Source: Mugil cephalus | Taxonomy: Eukaryota > Chordata > Actinopteri > Mugiliformes > Mugilidae | DNA: 64,000 nucleotides | Direction: 5' to 3' | Assembly: GCF_022458985.1 (NCBI RefSeq) | Contig: NC_061773.1 | Coordinates: 4,284,001 to 4,348,000, forward strand | In this document: positions 49,080-60,977 of the stretch, in pieces | Position numbering within the stretch: position 1 is the first letter of the stretch | How the letters are laid out: the number at the start of each line of letters is the position of its first letter | The notes under the pieces: generated by a model | Databases searched by the model: none | Seen by the model: the letters and a program-made list of their open reading frames with translations, nothing else | What the model was told of the DNA's origin: nothing | Translations under genes and position numbers: made by a program

Positions 49080-52000
49080 ATGCACCGTGACTGCCCCCTA
49101 GACTGCAAGGTCTACGTTGGAAATCTGGGCAACAATGGAAACAAAACAGAGTTGGAGAGGGCCTTTGGCTACTACGGTCCTCTCCGTAGTGTTTGGGTGG
49201 CCAGGAACCCCCCAGGTTTTGCTTTTGTAGAGTTTGAAGATCCGAGAGATGCAACTGATGCAGTGCGGGAACTCGATGGAAGGTATGTCGCATCCTAAAC
49301 CAGTGCAGAGGTTCAGCAGTCGGAGAAGGAGAGACGGGATAAGTCTCGCACAGTGGTTAATGATTACTGATTGTTTTTTTTAGGACGTTGTGTGGTTGCC
49401 GGGTGCGCGTGGAGCTGTCCAATGGCGAGAAGCGCAGCCGCACCCGCGGTGCTCCCCCTTCGTGGAGCAGGCGTCCTCGAGACCGAGACGATTACAGACG
49501 CCGTAGCCCACCAGCCAGGCGAAGGTGACTTACATGTTGTCGTTTGTTGGTGACCAGTAGAGAGAAACGTTTGATCTGTCTTTTACTTAAGTTCTGCTCT
49601 GGGATTGACTAATTCTACATTTTTATCCATTGTATATTTCCTGGTAACTGGTTATGAGTTTCCAGTATAGGCATTTAAAAAGTTGTTTTTCCTGCTGATT
49701 ATACATGATTTGTGACTGTTGCAGTGTCTAAGGCTTGCAGATTCATCTTCATTGACATTACTGGTCATTTTTTGTAAGTAGTCAAACGATTAGACCTCCA
49801 TACCCAAATAATGAACTGTGGAAATAGGGCATTACACGAGGTCATCTGGGGATGGGGGACATCCAAATTGTGGCCTGCAAGACCTTACTTTAGGTTCCAA
49901 TACTTCTTTGAAGTGTGAACTTCTGTGCACTCTTGACTGCTTTACATTGGCAGAATAGGCATGTTAAACAGGCTTAGGTTGTGTCGGGTAAAAAGTATTA
50001 CCTGTTTAAAGTATGGGGGGATGAAAGTGCCAAATGTGATGCATTTTCTTTTTGTTTGAGGATGCTTTTTATTTTTCATCTATATTAATAAGAATGAAAC
50101 CCGTTGCAGAGCCACCACCATGCCTCTACTCACCACCCTCAATCAACTAGTCCTCTTTCAGCATCATGTGACTGCTGATCAACGAGCCCAAATCAGCTTG
50201 GCTGGTGCTGTCACATGACCCAGGCATGGCCAGTCGTCAGGTTGCACCAGCCCATTGGTTCCTCAGCATGCCGTTCTCAACCTCCTCCTCCTTCAACCTT
50301 AACCCAAAAGGCAGCGGCCCACCTCACATTCCCGACCAATCAGCGTATTACGTTCCCAAATGTCTACAACCTACCAGCAGCAGCCTTCGGCTAACCAATT
50401 AAAGCAGGAAAAAAGCCACTGCCAGCCCCCATCTGCCAGCCACCTAATCACCTTGCAGCATCTGGCCAGTCCTATTCAGCCAATTCTACCTACCCGGCCG
50501 ACAGTCTGCCTCCTTTTCGTCATATCTAGCTTGTTGAAAACCAAAAATACTAGTAAGTTTTCCTGCTTCATTCAGTACACTGCTGATTACAGTTTTGAAA
50601 GTGAAGAGACAGCTGGTTTGCAAAGGTTGTTCTTTTTCTATTATTTGGATCATAAGTTTGTCATTTTGTCGTCCACCATTTCTGTAGTCCTTGTTTCAAA
50701 GGGGAATGGTCCAACATCAAATATCTGGAACTTCATTTTTCCAGAGATTTTGATGATAGATAATCATCTGGTATGTCTTGGGGCTCTGAGCAGAATAATG
50801 AATTCACACAAATCAAAACTCTTCTCAACCCCCCTCTATGAATATCAGATCTTTTTTTTCTTTGCTGGTTTTAGGAGATCTTAGCCTGGTTGTTTTTCAG
50901 GACTAGTTCCTTGTGACAAATCTATTGGGGTTTGATAGTAGCCTCCATTTCTGTATGGCCCCCACTTTAAAGTGTAGTGGACCAGTTCTATACAGATGGT
51001 GGCCCTTGTGTGTTTGAGTTACTCATACCAGGGGCCAGTCCACAGTACGATGTTTTAATCTTCTGCCAGAGGAAATGCTGCTACTTGGCTCATTTTTGGT
51101 TTTCTAAAAAGCCGCTTAAATGTTAATTGTTGGTCACGACCCGCTCTGCCACGTAAGGTGGAGTATAATCTACGCTGACTTAAAAGATGCACATGGTACT
51201 GTGGGATAGGTGAGAGGTGACACCTTATCACCTACCATCTTTATGTGCCAAGTCCATTGGCTTACGTTTTCTGGTTGAGATAAGTTTTCCCGGAAAAGTC
51301 TTTTACTTCCTTTTTGAGTCAGTGAGTTAGACAAAGGGCCGTGCTGAGGGAGCCCAGTGTAAGAACGAGTACAATAATGTGGAGCTCTACAGCGTGATCA
51401 TTGCATCTGTCTTCTTTCTTAACGTGTTGTATTTTCCTTGTGCAGATCCCCACGCAGGAGGAGCTTCAGCCGCAGCCGCAGCAGGTACGGTAGCTTTCCA
51501 GTTCAATCTTTGTACGTAGAAGAGATGGAATGGCTGTTTTTTTTTTTTTGTTTTGTTTTTTTTTTTTTGTTTTGATAATCGCTTACCTTGATGATAAACG
51601 GTTTATGAACATATCTTAAAGAATAGGTTCTGTACATTGGTAATTTCACAGTTACAAAAGAAACGTAATTGGTATATTAAACATTTGGCAGGTTTTATTT
51701 TGTTTTTAAGTTGCAATGTTCCTATTTCAGGTCTTTCTCCAGAGACAGGAGGAGAGAGAGGTCCCTCTCCCGAGACAGGAACCATAAACCGTCAAGATCC
51801 TTCTCCCGATCAATGAGGTACTGATATTTCTTAAAACTATTTGATCAAAATGAAAACTGCTGCAGGTCTGCCAAGATGAAAAAAAAAAAAACTACTGGTC
51901 AGTAACTATTGACACCTAGAAGCCACTGAGGCCCTTTAGCAACCAAGGCATGTGAAAGGATGAAAGGATGTTTTTGCTTATTGTAAAATTACAAAATGAC

Positions 52001-52281
52001 ACTATATTGACTTAGCTGCACACTCCTGCCATTTCTGCAGTTTCAGTATTTTGACCTTAGAGGAAATTTCCACTTGCAAGGTTGTAAATAGCCCAAGAGG
52101 GTGTAAATCCTGTGGCCTATTTAGAAAATGTTGAACATGGACCCATTTAAAGGCAGCGTAAAACATGTTTGAGGATGATATTGCTTTGCCCAAATTACAG
52201 TTCTTGGTAATAGTTGAAGGCATTAACAGTTGGGGTTTTGTTTTGTTCCACAGTCGCTCCAGGTCTAACGACAGAAAGTAG
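49080..52281 (+). CDS. srsf3: serine/arginine-rich splicing factor 3 (SRp20)
   Basis: Nuclear SR protein controlling splice-site choice, mRNA export and 3' end formation. Coding exons of the full-length form: 49080-49282, 49384-49524, 51446-51484, 51731-51817, 52254-52281. They total 498 nt (165 aa; the human protein has 164). The RRM (residues about 9-84) carries RNP2 KVYVGNLG and RNP1 [12 protein letters not shown]; the RS domain follows from about residue 86 and ends SRSNDRK. The N-terminus lacks one Ser present in mammals (MHRDCPLD). The protein is otherwise almost identical to human, so the gene is certain. Whether it is the a or b fish paralog cannot be told here. A poison exon lies in the intron at 49525-51445. 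The 5' UTR is split (donor 48321, acceptor 49071). Confidence 0.97.
50110..50552 (+). other. srsf3: srsf3 poison cassette exon (alternative, NMD-inducing)
   Basis: Acceptor CCGTTGCAG at 50109 and strong donor GTAAGT at 50553 delimit a 443-nt exon in the third coding intron. Its size and place match the autoregulated alternative exon 4 of mammalian SRSF3. Spliced to exon 49384-49524 (phase 2), it reads 35 codons and then an in-frame TGA at 50216-50218, far upstream of the last junction. Inclusion should therefore trigger nonsense-mediated decay. The body is C/A-rich with repeated CCAAT-like and CAGC-type words, unlike the flanking AT-rich intron. Confidence 0.8.
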
Positions 52282-52925
52282 GAGAAAGTCTGTCAGGACA
52301 AAAGGGAGCTGAAGATGAACGGTTTGCCCGGGCTTTGCCGTTTCATACGTTGGACTTCAACATGGCCCTGTGGTCATTTGTTTTTCTGTTTTGTTTTTTT
52401 TAATCATGCATTTTAGTGTCCCTCCCCTTTTCTTGTCATGGTAATTTTCAGTTACAGTGACCGGGCGCATACAGGTGTGAAGCCTCACCTGTGCCTCCTG
52501 ATCCACATCTGTGTTGTTGATTCTGGGACAGTTGTGCTTCCCAGCATTCCAGTTCACCATTAAGTCTATTTGCGTTCCGGTTTTTGTCAATGAATGTATT
52601 GTGTAGTTCAACTTTGTGTGAGTAGTAGTAGTTGCTCATTTTCACTGTGTAAATGCCAGCATTGTTTTAAAAGAAAGGAATCCCCTCCCTCTGTCTGTAA
52701 AGCCAACCTATTTTCAACTTTCTTCATACTGAAGGTTTCCATCTGTTTATAAAGGAAAAAAACACCCCCATTCAAGATGCAGAACAGTGGCATTGATTAG
52801 AAAAAAACAAACAAAAGCGGTGTAATGAACAGAAGTCTAATTTTTGATTTTGAATTTTGCCATTATTTTTACTTTGTTTGATACTCTGTGAAATTGTCTT
52901 TCAATTAAAAATACTGGTTGGTTTA
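52282..52925 (+). other. srsf3: srsf3 3' UTR
   Basis: It continues from the TAG without further splice signals to an ATTAAA poly(A) signal at 52904-52909. A pyrimidine/T-rich stretch lies around 52380-52440. The end near 52925 is inferred. Confidence 0.65.
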
Positions 52926-53064
52926 ATACTGGTGTTTATGTATTTCTGTTGTCTTGACTGGAGAATATTTGTCAGTTTGTTTTCCACAAGAGGGCACTCC
53001 TACAGCAGCACAGCAAGTGTCTTGTGAAGCGTTGGCTCAGGGCACAGTGTGTTTAAATAACATT

Positions 53065-53449
53065 CAGGGGTCCTACACAAGTATGGAATTAGACTTTATA
53101 CATTTCCAGGTCTGGAAATTATGGAAAATGAAATCTAGTGAATGGAAAAATATTCATGTTTCCATAGTTATTGCTGCTCAATTTTCTAAAGCAAAATTAT
53201 GAATACCTAAAATAAATGGATCAATCTGTTATTTTTAAGGTGCTTGGCAGCACAGCTAAAATGTTTGAGTGAGAGCACACAGGCTACATGGATGATCAGC
53301 TACAATAAAAATGAAATGCACTGAATTTATCTAAGTTTTGGCATAACTCATTTATGAGCTACATTTCCTAGCGTTAATCTTGGGGAGCCTGGAAATTAGG
53401 ATCTGGAAAAAGTATGGCATTTTGAAATTTCAAAGGTGTAGGAGCCCTG
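53065..53449. mobile_element. inverted-terminus DNA element (hAT-like MITE, tentative)
   Basis: It begins CAGGGGTCCTACAC and ends GTGTAGGAGCCCTG, an imperfect inverted repeat with the CAGGG-type tip common in hAT elements. At about 385 bp it has no coding capacity. I could not identify a clean 8-bp target duplication, so class and exact ends are tentative. Confidence 0.5.
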
Positions 53450-54179
53450 AACACTGACTTTGAGTCCAGTGTTTCCTGTTGGTGGATGTTGTAGCACTTT
53501 GTGTTCATTCACAAATTTTAGTAGTCCCACTTAACATTCCTAGTATCAATGTATTTACTTACTACCGTCCTCCTTTACCTTGGTTAGTGTTTTTAAATAT
53601 GATTCATTTCACTGTTTAAATTGGTTGAAACTGATGTGGAATTGCCACATAACAGCTCAGATAAACAGCTCGGTTTACGTCCGATTGATGGGGTCGTTTG
53701 GAAAAAGATCTTATTGGTTATATACTGTAAGTCAGCGAGTCGTAAACAGTTGGCAGGCTCATGCCATGAAACTCACGTGAGTTTCCCCCCTTTTTCTCCT
53801 GTACGTGTTGTCTGCTACTAGGTGCTTATATAATGTGATTGAGTAAAAGTTAAACCCTTTCACCAGGAGTGATAAGCCATCCGAATAATGGTGTCCTTGC
53901 GATGCTGATAAATCCTCTGTTTGTGTGGGGTCTTGTTTTAAATCAAGTTGAGGGGCCTTTTTTCTGCGCTCCACAACTTTTTAAAACGTTAAAAGACATG
54001 GTTTTGGGTTAAGGTTTCTAAGGTTGTGGTGAGGGTTAGGTGCTTGGTTGACGCTGAATAGTGATATTGAATGTCAATGCTAAACATAGAGGAAAAAAAA
54101 AAGGACTTTAAAATATTTCATTCATTCAGTCTCCAGCTGATATTTTTTCCCAGAATCTATCTATACGTCCCCTCCACAG

Positions 54180-54560
54180 CTCTCCCACTGTCCAATGACT
54201 TTTCTCGGTCACACCCACCAACCCACCCTTGCACAAGTCCACGAGTGTCTGTTCACGCTGACGGTCCACGTGAACCACGACAACAGAACAGGCGCTCAGC
54301 GCTCAAATCTGCGCGCGCTTTTCCCCTCGAGTTACAGAATCGCACGTGACGTCACCGGAGCCGTGACTCATGGCACCAGACAACCCCACGGCAGAGGAGA
54401 AACCTGCGAGAATCCACCAATGCGTTAGCACAACCGCGATCATTTCCACCCACTGTTATGTAACAGGCCCTGGAACCCACGGAGCACAGGACACGGCGAC
54501 TAGTGTAAAATACGAAGGTGGAGCCTGTTCGAGCTAATTTTAGTTGGGACCGCACCTAAA
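54180..54560. promoter_or_regulatory. CpG-rich element with CRE, E-box and AP-1 sites
   Basis: A local CpG-rich patch in AT-rich surroundings. It contains a perfect CRE (TGACGTCA, 54347-54354) overlapping a CACGTG E-box (54343-54348), and a TGACTCA AP-1 site at 54364-54370. No coding exon is attached. It could be an enhancer, an unannotated non-coding RNA promoter, or a relic. Confidence 0.4.
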
Positions 54561-56875
54561 ATGAAACAGCAAAACTTTGACTAATCACTCAGTTTAACAT
54601 CCAGGCATGATATGTGTTTGCTTGTTGACGTATAATATAAAATAAAACTCCAAATCAACAATTTTACATTGGGAAAATCTGTTTAAGTAACAAATATAAG
54701 GTGATTTCATTTCAGATTCAGTTTAGATTTCTGGGCACATTTACAGCTCATCACAGAGATTAAATAAATAAATAAATGTAATCATGATGAAATAAAGAAA
54801 TGTGGACAATTCCGCTTTCATTTACATACATATTTGACATATTTATTCATATTTAAACAACCGGCTACCGTAATAAATGTTGTAGTCTGGGCTCAACATT
54901 TCTTTTTTCTCATTCATAAAACATTAAAATTGGGGACATTTTTGGAGATAGCTTTAATCAGGGGACAGGTCATCCAAAACAGGGACAGTCCCCAGTCATC
55001 AGGGACGTCTGGTCACTCTAAACAAATATTACTCTTCTCTCTGTCCTTAAAAATGTCTGTTTTAAATGTATTTCTGTGTATTTGTGGTTGACGTTAAGTA
55101 ATGACCATGTGCATCCCTTCTAATATTGATAATTCAATGCATGTCACAAACAAGAAATGCTGTAAAACTGATTTGTGAGAATAACAATGAGTTCAGTGTA
55201 CTTCCACGCCAGTCAACAGATCTACAGGGGTGTTCCAGCACGACTTTTTCTGAGCATGGAGCACTGACTCTTCGCCTTACAATAGAACAAGGAGACCTAA
55301 GACACTGAAATCAGATGAAATTCAATGCATGAAAGGCAGTGTGAATAATGGAACTGTTAAAACTCTAACACGTGATTTTACAACTTGAGCAACTATTTGT
55401 GACAATACCCATGTCAGATGTAGCTATTATGTTTACAACGTCCTCCTCTAGGAATCTGTGTAGTGCAGTCCCCCGCCAGAAGAAATCAGAATGTTATATA
55501 ACCATATAGGTAATAAATCTGCAAACAGCGGGACTCTCCAGATGAATGATTAACAACATAAAACGTGTCTTTGCTTCATTTGGCGCCATCTACCCGATCA
55601 AAGTTTTCGCAGTGGACGCGGAACAGAAGCTTGAATACGACAGTTTGATGGATCCGCAGTCCCTCTGCTCTGTGCAGCTGCTTCAGAACTGGGTGATTAT
55701 AAAGTGTCTACTCAGCTGTATAAATGTAAAAGCTTTCGCTGGAGCAAACAGCTGCTGCTCAGTCTCAAACTGCATTTTGCTCCGTTTTGTTCATTAACTT
55801 CACTGCATACCTCCAGTGGATGTAACTATGCTGTACAGTTGATTGACTCTTTGTCAGTAACATCCAAGTCTGAGTGTGCCTCTCTTGTGTCCCTTTAGTC
55901 AAACACTTAACAAAGCACTCATTGTGGTGTCACTTCAGTTGGGCCTTTGTACACGGCATCCTACAGCTGGGGCTCTTGTTGTTGATGTGCTGGGAACTAG
56001 GCTGAAGGGCAGCGGGATGGTGTTGGAAAGCCTGGGGAGTTTTTGTGACCGACTCGTTGTCAGAATAAACAGGCCTGGCCCTAGTAACGACAAGAGTGGG
56101 TGGAAAAACAAAGGGGAAGCAGTGCATATGTGTGTATCAGAAGGACTACAAATCAGAAGAGAAAACTACAAAACTGTCAGCAGTTAAAAACGTGATTGAT
56201 GTTTAGCAGAACCCCACTGGGCATGTTGTTACAGCCATATGAAGGACAGACCGTTGTCACACAGATATTCAGAGGCATGTCGATGTCCTAAGGCATGAGT
56301 TATACAGACGAAACATAAACCTTAGGAGAATAGAATAAAACAAAAAAATTAAGCTTGGATCCAAGTGCAGGTGAACAAGCTGCATTTGGAACTCTGCAAT
56401 CACAATCACATAACTATAAAAAGTAGAAGTGGATATCTTGCAAAGCGTGACATCAGTGACTATGTTTTTGTGTGTGGTTTATTTGCAGATTTCTGTTGTA
56501 GTAGATCAGAACAGATCTAATTCAACTTTACTGTCATTAAACATGTTTTAGTACTCCAGAAGTGCAGAGCATGTACATGTGTACAGATATAGTCTATATA
56601 TGGATACAATTTAAATTAAAACAGACTGTATTCAAGTGTACACAATGGCTTAGACATCAGGATATGTTCACATATTAGAGCAGGGTATTTACAGTATAGA
56701 ACCATGACAACACATCTCATACTGGAGAAACATTTCCATGTGTCATATGTGTCTTAGTTTATTGTATGGTAGCATGTCAATATAATCTACTCTTATGTCA
56801 GTATTTAGCGTTATTTTTATAAACTCAGTCTTAGATATGTGCATGGACCGTAGTCACATCGTAGCAGACTTGACC

Positions 56876-57773
56876 CCCACCAGTTTGCCTGCAGAGCAAA
56901 GCGATCCACAGAGGACACCATAGCCACAGCCCTCTATGCTGCAGTGTCACACCTGGAGCAGCGGGGGAGCTATGTGCAGATGCTCCTTGTGGATTATAGC
57001 TCTGCATTCAACGCCATCCTCCCTCATAAGCTACTGGTCAAACTGGGGGACACGGGACTTCCAAGAGCGACCTGCAGGGTTAACAACCTTAACACTTCAC
57101 TAACCAAAGAACTCATCATAGACTACGGAAACAGAGTTTCCACCATTAATCATCAACGGGGACTGTGTGGAGAAGGTGGCAGACTTCCGTTTCCTGGGAG
57201 TCCACATAGAGGGGGGCTATTCCTGGAGCGTGAACACCTCTGATCTGCTGGGAAAGGCCCAGCAGAGACTGTACTTCTTGAGAATACTCGGGAGAAACAA
57301 CATCACTCAAAGACTGCTGGTGTCCTTTTATGGTGCCACCATCTAAAACATACTGACACACTACATGTGTGCATGGTACACCAGCTGCACGGTGGTTCAG
57401 TGGAAAGCTCTTCAGAGGTTCTTCAACACCACCCAAAAGGTCGTTGGCTGCCCTCTCCCAACACTGGAAGAGTTACCCAGCTCCTGTTGTCTCAAGGAAG
57501 CACAGCACATCATTAAGATCACCCACCATCCCGGTCACTACCTGTTCAAACTGTTGCCTTCAGGTACGGTATAGGTGACTTGGGTGTGTTATGTATGCCA
57601 CCAATGTTTTTTTTTTTTTTTTTTACTAATGTTTGTTTCTATGCACTGTTTGATGCACTGTTTGGAGAGCATTTTTAATTTAGTTGTACTTGTGACAATG
57701 ACAATAAAGTTCTATTCTATTCTATTCTATTCTATTCTATTCTATTCTATTCTATTCTATTCTATTCTATTCT
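56876..57773 (+). mobile_element. truncated LINE retrotransposon with (TTCTA)n tail
   Basis: Reverse-transcriptase remains read QFACRAKRSTEDTIATAL, then SYVQMLLVDYSSAFNAILPH. Further 3' there are pieces resembling the region after the catalytic domain (TKELIIDYGNR; YTSCTVVQWKALQRFFNTTQ). The copy is 5'-truncated, lacks most of the catalytic centre through an internal deletion, and is frameshifted. It ends with a poly(A)-signal-like ATAAAG and a TTCTA pentamer tail (57710-57773). The type is L2/CR1/Rex1-like; the family is not fixed. Confidence 0.8.
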
Positions 57774-57784
57774 GTGTTGATAGA

Positions 57785-58574
57785 GAGTCTGACCACTGAT
57801 CAAAGCCTTCTCCAACACATCCCAAAGATTCTCAGTGGGGTTCAGGTCTGGTGTGAAAATGCTGTCTCAAGCTCCGTGAACACAATTTACAATTCGATGA
57901 GTATTGAGTATGTTCAGTAGTCAGCTGACCTCATTCTTTGGGCATAATGTTGCTGAACCTAGATCTGAGAAACTGCAGTGATCCCGGATCATAACACACC
58001 CACAGACTGGTACTGTAGACACTAGGCATGATGGGAGCATCACTTCATCTGCCTCTTCTTACCCTGATGCCCCATCAATCTGGAACAGGGTAAATCTGGA
58101 CTCATCAGACCACATGACCTTCTTCCATTCCTCCAGAGTCCAGTGTTTATGCTCCCCAGCAAACTGAAGCCCTTTTCCCAGTTAGCCTCTCTGATTAGTG
58201 GTTTTCTTAAGGCTACTCAGCTGTTTAGTCCCAATCTCTTCAGTTCCCTTCACACTGTGTGTGTACAAATGCTCTTATGTTTTCACTATTAAACATGGCC
58301 GTGCATTCTACTGTTGTTTTTATTGATTTGATTTCACCAAAAGTTCAAGGTATCACCGATCATGATCAACAAGGACCTTTGTCCCCAACCACATTTCCAC
58401 ATTTCTACCTCAAAGACGATAGTTCTCCACTATCCTTACAGATTTTAATAAGACATTGGAAAATTTTTAACCCAGTTTCAATAGTTTCTGCTTCAGTCTC
58501 CTTAGATATTTTCTCTGCATAATGTATGCCTATGATTTGACCCATGCATTAATTGTCCATTCTTTGTCCAGGCA

Positions 58575-58575
<1 letters not shown>
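57785..58575 (-). mobile_element. degenerate Tc1-like transposon
   Basis: On the minus strand, conserved Tc1 transposase blocks can be read: VMWSDESRFTLF (about 58085-58125) and PDLNPTENLW (about 57820-57850), with helix-turn-helix remains around 58300-58500. Internal deletions and stops make it a relic. It sits directly after the LINE tail. Confidence 0.75.

Positions 58576-58579
<4 letters not shown>

Positions 58580-58613
<34 letters not shown>
58580..58613. repeat. (TG)n microsatellite
   Basis: About 17 units, at the edge of the Tc1-like relic. Confidence 0.9.
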
Positions 58614-58615
<2 letters not shown>

Positions 58616-58630
58616 AATGTGGTGAGACAG

Positions 58631-59113
58631 GAAGGGAGGGAGGCCCTACACTCTGACAGCCCAGTCTGACTAGTGGACACAGGCTCCAGCCTCACGTGGA
58701 GCGGTGGAGTGGAGTGGGCAGGTTCTCAGCTGGTTCCTCTGCAGTTCATGCATGACTCTTCTCCCGCCACGGACTTGAATCACTCCTCCTCCCAGAGCCT
58801 TGACCTCATTCCTTTCTCTGTGTCCAATGAGAGTGGAGTGGTGGTGATGGGGAGGGGGCAGCCAAAAAAACAGGCTGTGGCACTGTTCCCACATGTTGTT
58901 GACTCTACTTTCATCAATTTTGATTGAAAAACAAAAAAAAACAACAACATTTTTTTTTTTTTTTTTTTTTTACGTTTTTTAGTTTTAATCAGATTCAATT
59001 AAAAAAGACCCATCTGACCTTCTACCCTCACAGTGTACCTTGTAGTTATGTAACAGTGGGTGTGAACATGAGATAATCATACCTATGATGAAAACAGTAT
59101 CCACCCTGCCTTA
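58631..59113 (+). repeat. duplicated segment, copy 1 (partner at 60631-61113)
   Basis: About 480 bp closely similar to 60631-61113 along its whole length, from CCCTACACTCTGACAGCC to ATCCACCCTGCCTTA, including a poly(T) run at 58950-58971. It contains a CACGTGG E-box and CCAATGAGAG. It is not recognised as a known transposon. Confidence 0.8.
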
Positions 59114-59870
59114 GCCTGTACAATAGTAGTGGAATTATTCATGTTGGTCTGTGGATATTCTCACAATACTCTAAAAGCGGCACTGCCCTGTTTGTGCAGA
59201 AATGTTTTGTGCACTGTTTGTGCATTTGGAAACTCAAACTTCAAACTTTGCTCTGTACCTGTTCTTATGAGTTAATAAATGCAGTGGGAAAATTATATAG
59301 TGAAAGTGGCAATCGCTCAAGAAATACTAAATACTGCATTTAAAAACAAAGTACAGACATGTCAGATGTAAAATAACCCTACTCAGGCTAACATGAGCAG
59401 AAATAGTAATTTTGCAAAGTGGTCTCTTTCAGTGAGTTATGTTGTTGTGTGGGTTTATTTGCATATTTGTATTGCAATCGATTACATTAGATTACATTCA
59501 ACTTTGCTGTCATTACACAAGTTCACCTACACCAGAAGTGCACCAGCAGTAAGTGCAGAGCATGTACATATGTACAGATATACACATGGATATGAATGAA
59601 ATTAAAACAGACTGTCTTCCAGTGTACACAGTGACCATAGACATCAGGATATGTGCAGATATTGCAGCAGGGTGCTTACAGTATAGAAATTTAGTTAATA
59701 GAAACTTTGTTTATTTGTACATTGTGTTTTTTTGTTGTTGTTTTTTGTATGGTTTAAATCCCAAATCTGTCTTTTTTATGTTTTATCCTCCTATTTTAGT
59801 GATCTGATACAAACAGAAAGCCAGGGTTTAGTTTAGAAACAAGGGGAGAAACAGTATGCATCCTCTAGTC
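59114..59870. other. spacer with second copy of a repeat seen at 56468-56697
   Basis: No gene. From about 59450 to 59688 the sequence resembles 56468-56697 (shared GCAGAGCATGTACAT, TTAAAACAGACTGT, AGACATCAGGATATGT). The element starts TTCAACTTTGCTGTCATTAC, a phrase common in fish interspersed repeats, so the two may be independent insertions. Confidence 0.55.
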
Positions 59871-60337
59871 CAGTGTGAGGTACATCCGGGATACTGCACC
59901 CGCTGCACCAGCCAGCGCTGCGCTTCGCTCATGCGCACTGAGGCGCAGAGGAGGGGAGCCAGTGCTGCAGCCGGAGCTGGAGCTGGAACTGTGCTGGAAT
60001 TTCCACTACGTGAACCAGGGCTTCACGTGTGCACGTGTGTTTACGGGCAACATCCACGTGTGAGAGCCGGCAGACCCCGCCTGCCTGCTGGAAGTAGACC
60101 GCCCCCGCCCACCGGAGGTCATAAAAGTTTCCCGTCCTCACGTCTGAGAGAAAACTTGAGGGGAATTCAAGGAGTGTTATTCGAGGCATTGATCCGAGTA
60201 CCATCAGCGTCTTCTTCTATCTGCTGTGAAACTTGAAGTTCAGAAACTACAGGGAGGAGCGAGGATATCGATAAGCACGCTTCATTCATCTTCATCTTTG
60301 GATTTTTGGTTGGATTGTATTGAACTTGGCTTGACAT
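59871..60337 (+). promoter_or_regulatory. promoter-like CpG-rich block with putative first exon (distal cdkn1a promoter?)
   Basis: A CpG-rich island in AT-rich sequence with GC boxes (CCGCCCCCGCCC, about 60099-60110), an ATAAAAG TATA-like box at 60121-60127, and a strong donor GTAAGT at 60338. A first exon from about 60150 to 60337 is predicted. The next acceptor on this strand with a known exon is cdkn1a exon 2 (62544). An upstream alternative cdkn1a first exon or a short non-coding RNA is therefore plausible. No protein is supported. Confidence 0.45.
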
Positions 60338-60630
60338 GTAAGTAAAACCGACCCATAACATGACACTTTTATGTGTCATATGTGTCTTAGTATATTGTAT
60401 AGTAACATGTGTATAGCCTTGAACATAATCTAATCATATGTCAGTATTTAGTTTCATCTTTAGATTCTCAGTGTTAGATATGTCCATATTTCATACAGGA
60501 CTTCTTTCAATCTTCTTTCACTTATTCAGTGCTCTATCTACACATTCAAACCAAAAGTTTTGAATCCTCATTCAGGCTCATATTTATTTCCATATATTGT
60601 ATATACATATATATCTGTGCATGTGACTGT

Positions 60631-60942
60631 GGAGGGGAGGGGAGGGAGCCCTACATTCTGACAGCCCAGTCTGACTAGCGGACACGGGTCCCGGCCTCAC
60701 GTGGAGCGGTGGAGTGTAGTGGGCAGGGTCCCAGCCGGTTCCTCCACGTTCATGCATGACTCGCTCTTCTCCCGCCACGGACTTGAATCACTCCTCCTTG
60801 CAGAGCCCCGCCCTCATCTCTGTCTTTGTCCAATGAGAGCGAAGTAGGGTGGGGGTCACATAAAAAAACAACTTCAACAAAAAAGTTTTGTCAGAGTTCC
60901 CCCAAACCCTACTTTACTTAATTTTAATTAAATAATAATAAT

Positions 60943-60977
<35 letters not shown>

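Larger units (their letters stand above)
52926..56460. other. intergenic region downstream of srsf3
   Basis: No supportable gene. It holds an inverted-terminus element at 53065-53449 and a CpG-rich stretch with CRE and E-box at about 54180-54560. The rest is AT-rich sequence. The open frames at 55546-55797 and 55876-56187 show no recognised family or clear splice structure. Confidence 0.5.

Noticed and set aside
50360-50884. 174-residue plus-strand open frame in srsf3 intron
   Set aside because: It starts inside the poison exon and runs through its donor into AT-rich intron; no domain is visible.
55546-56187. Two adjacent open frames of 83 and 103 residues
   Set aside because: No recognised family and no convincing acceptor/donor pairs joining them; left as intergenic.
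59856-60236. 126-residue open frame in CpG-rich block
   Set aside because: Composition (Ala/Arg/Pro-rich) is what GC-rich promoter DNA gives by chance; no domain is seen and it overlaps the promoter-like block.
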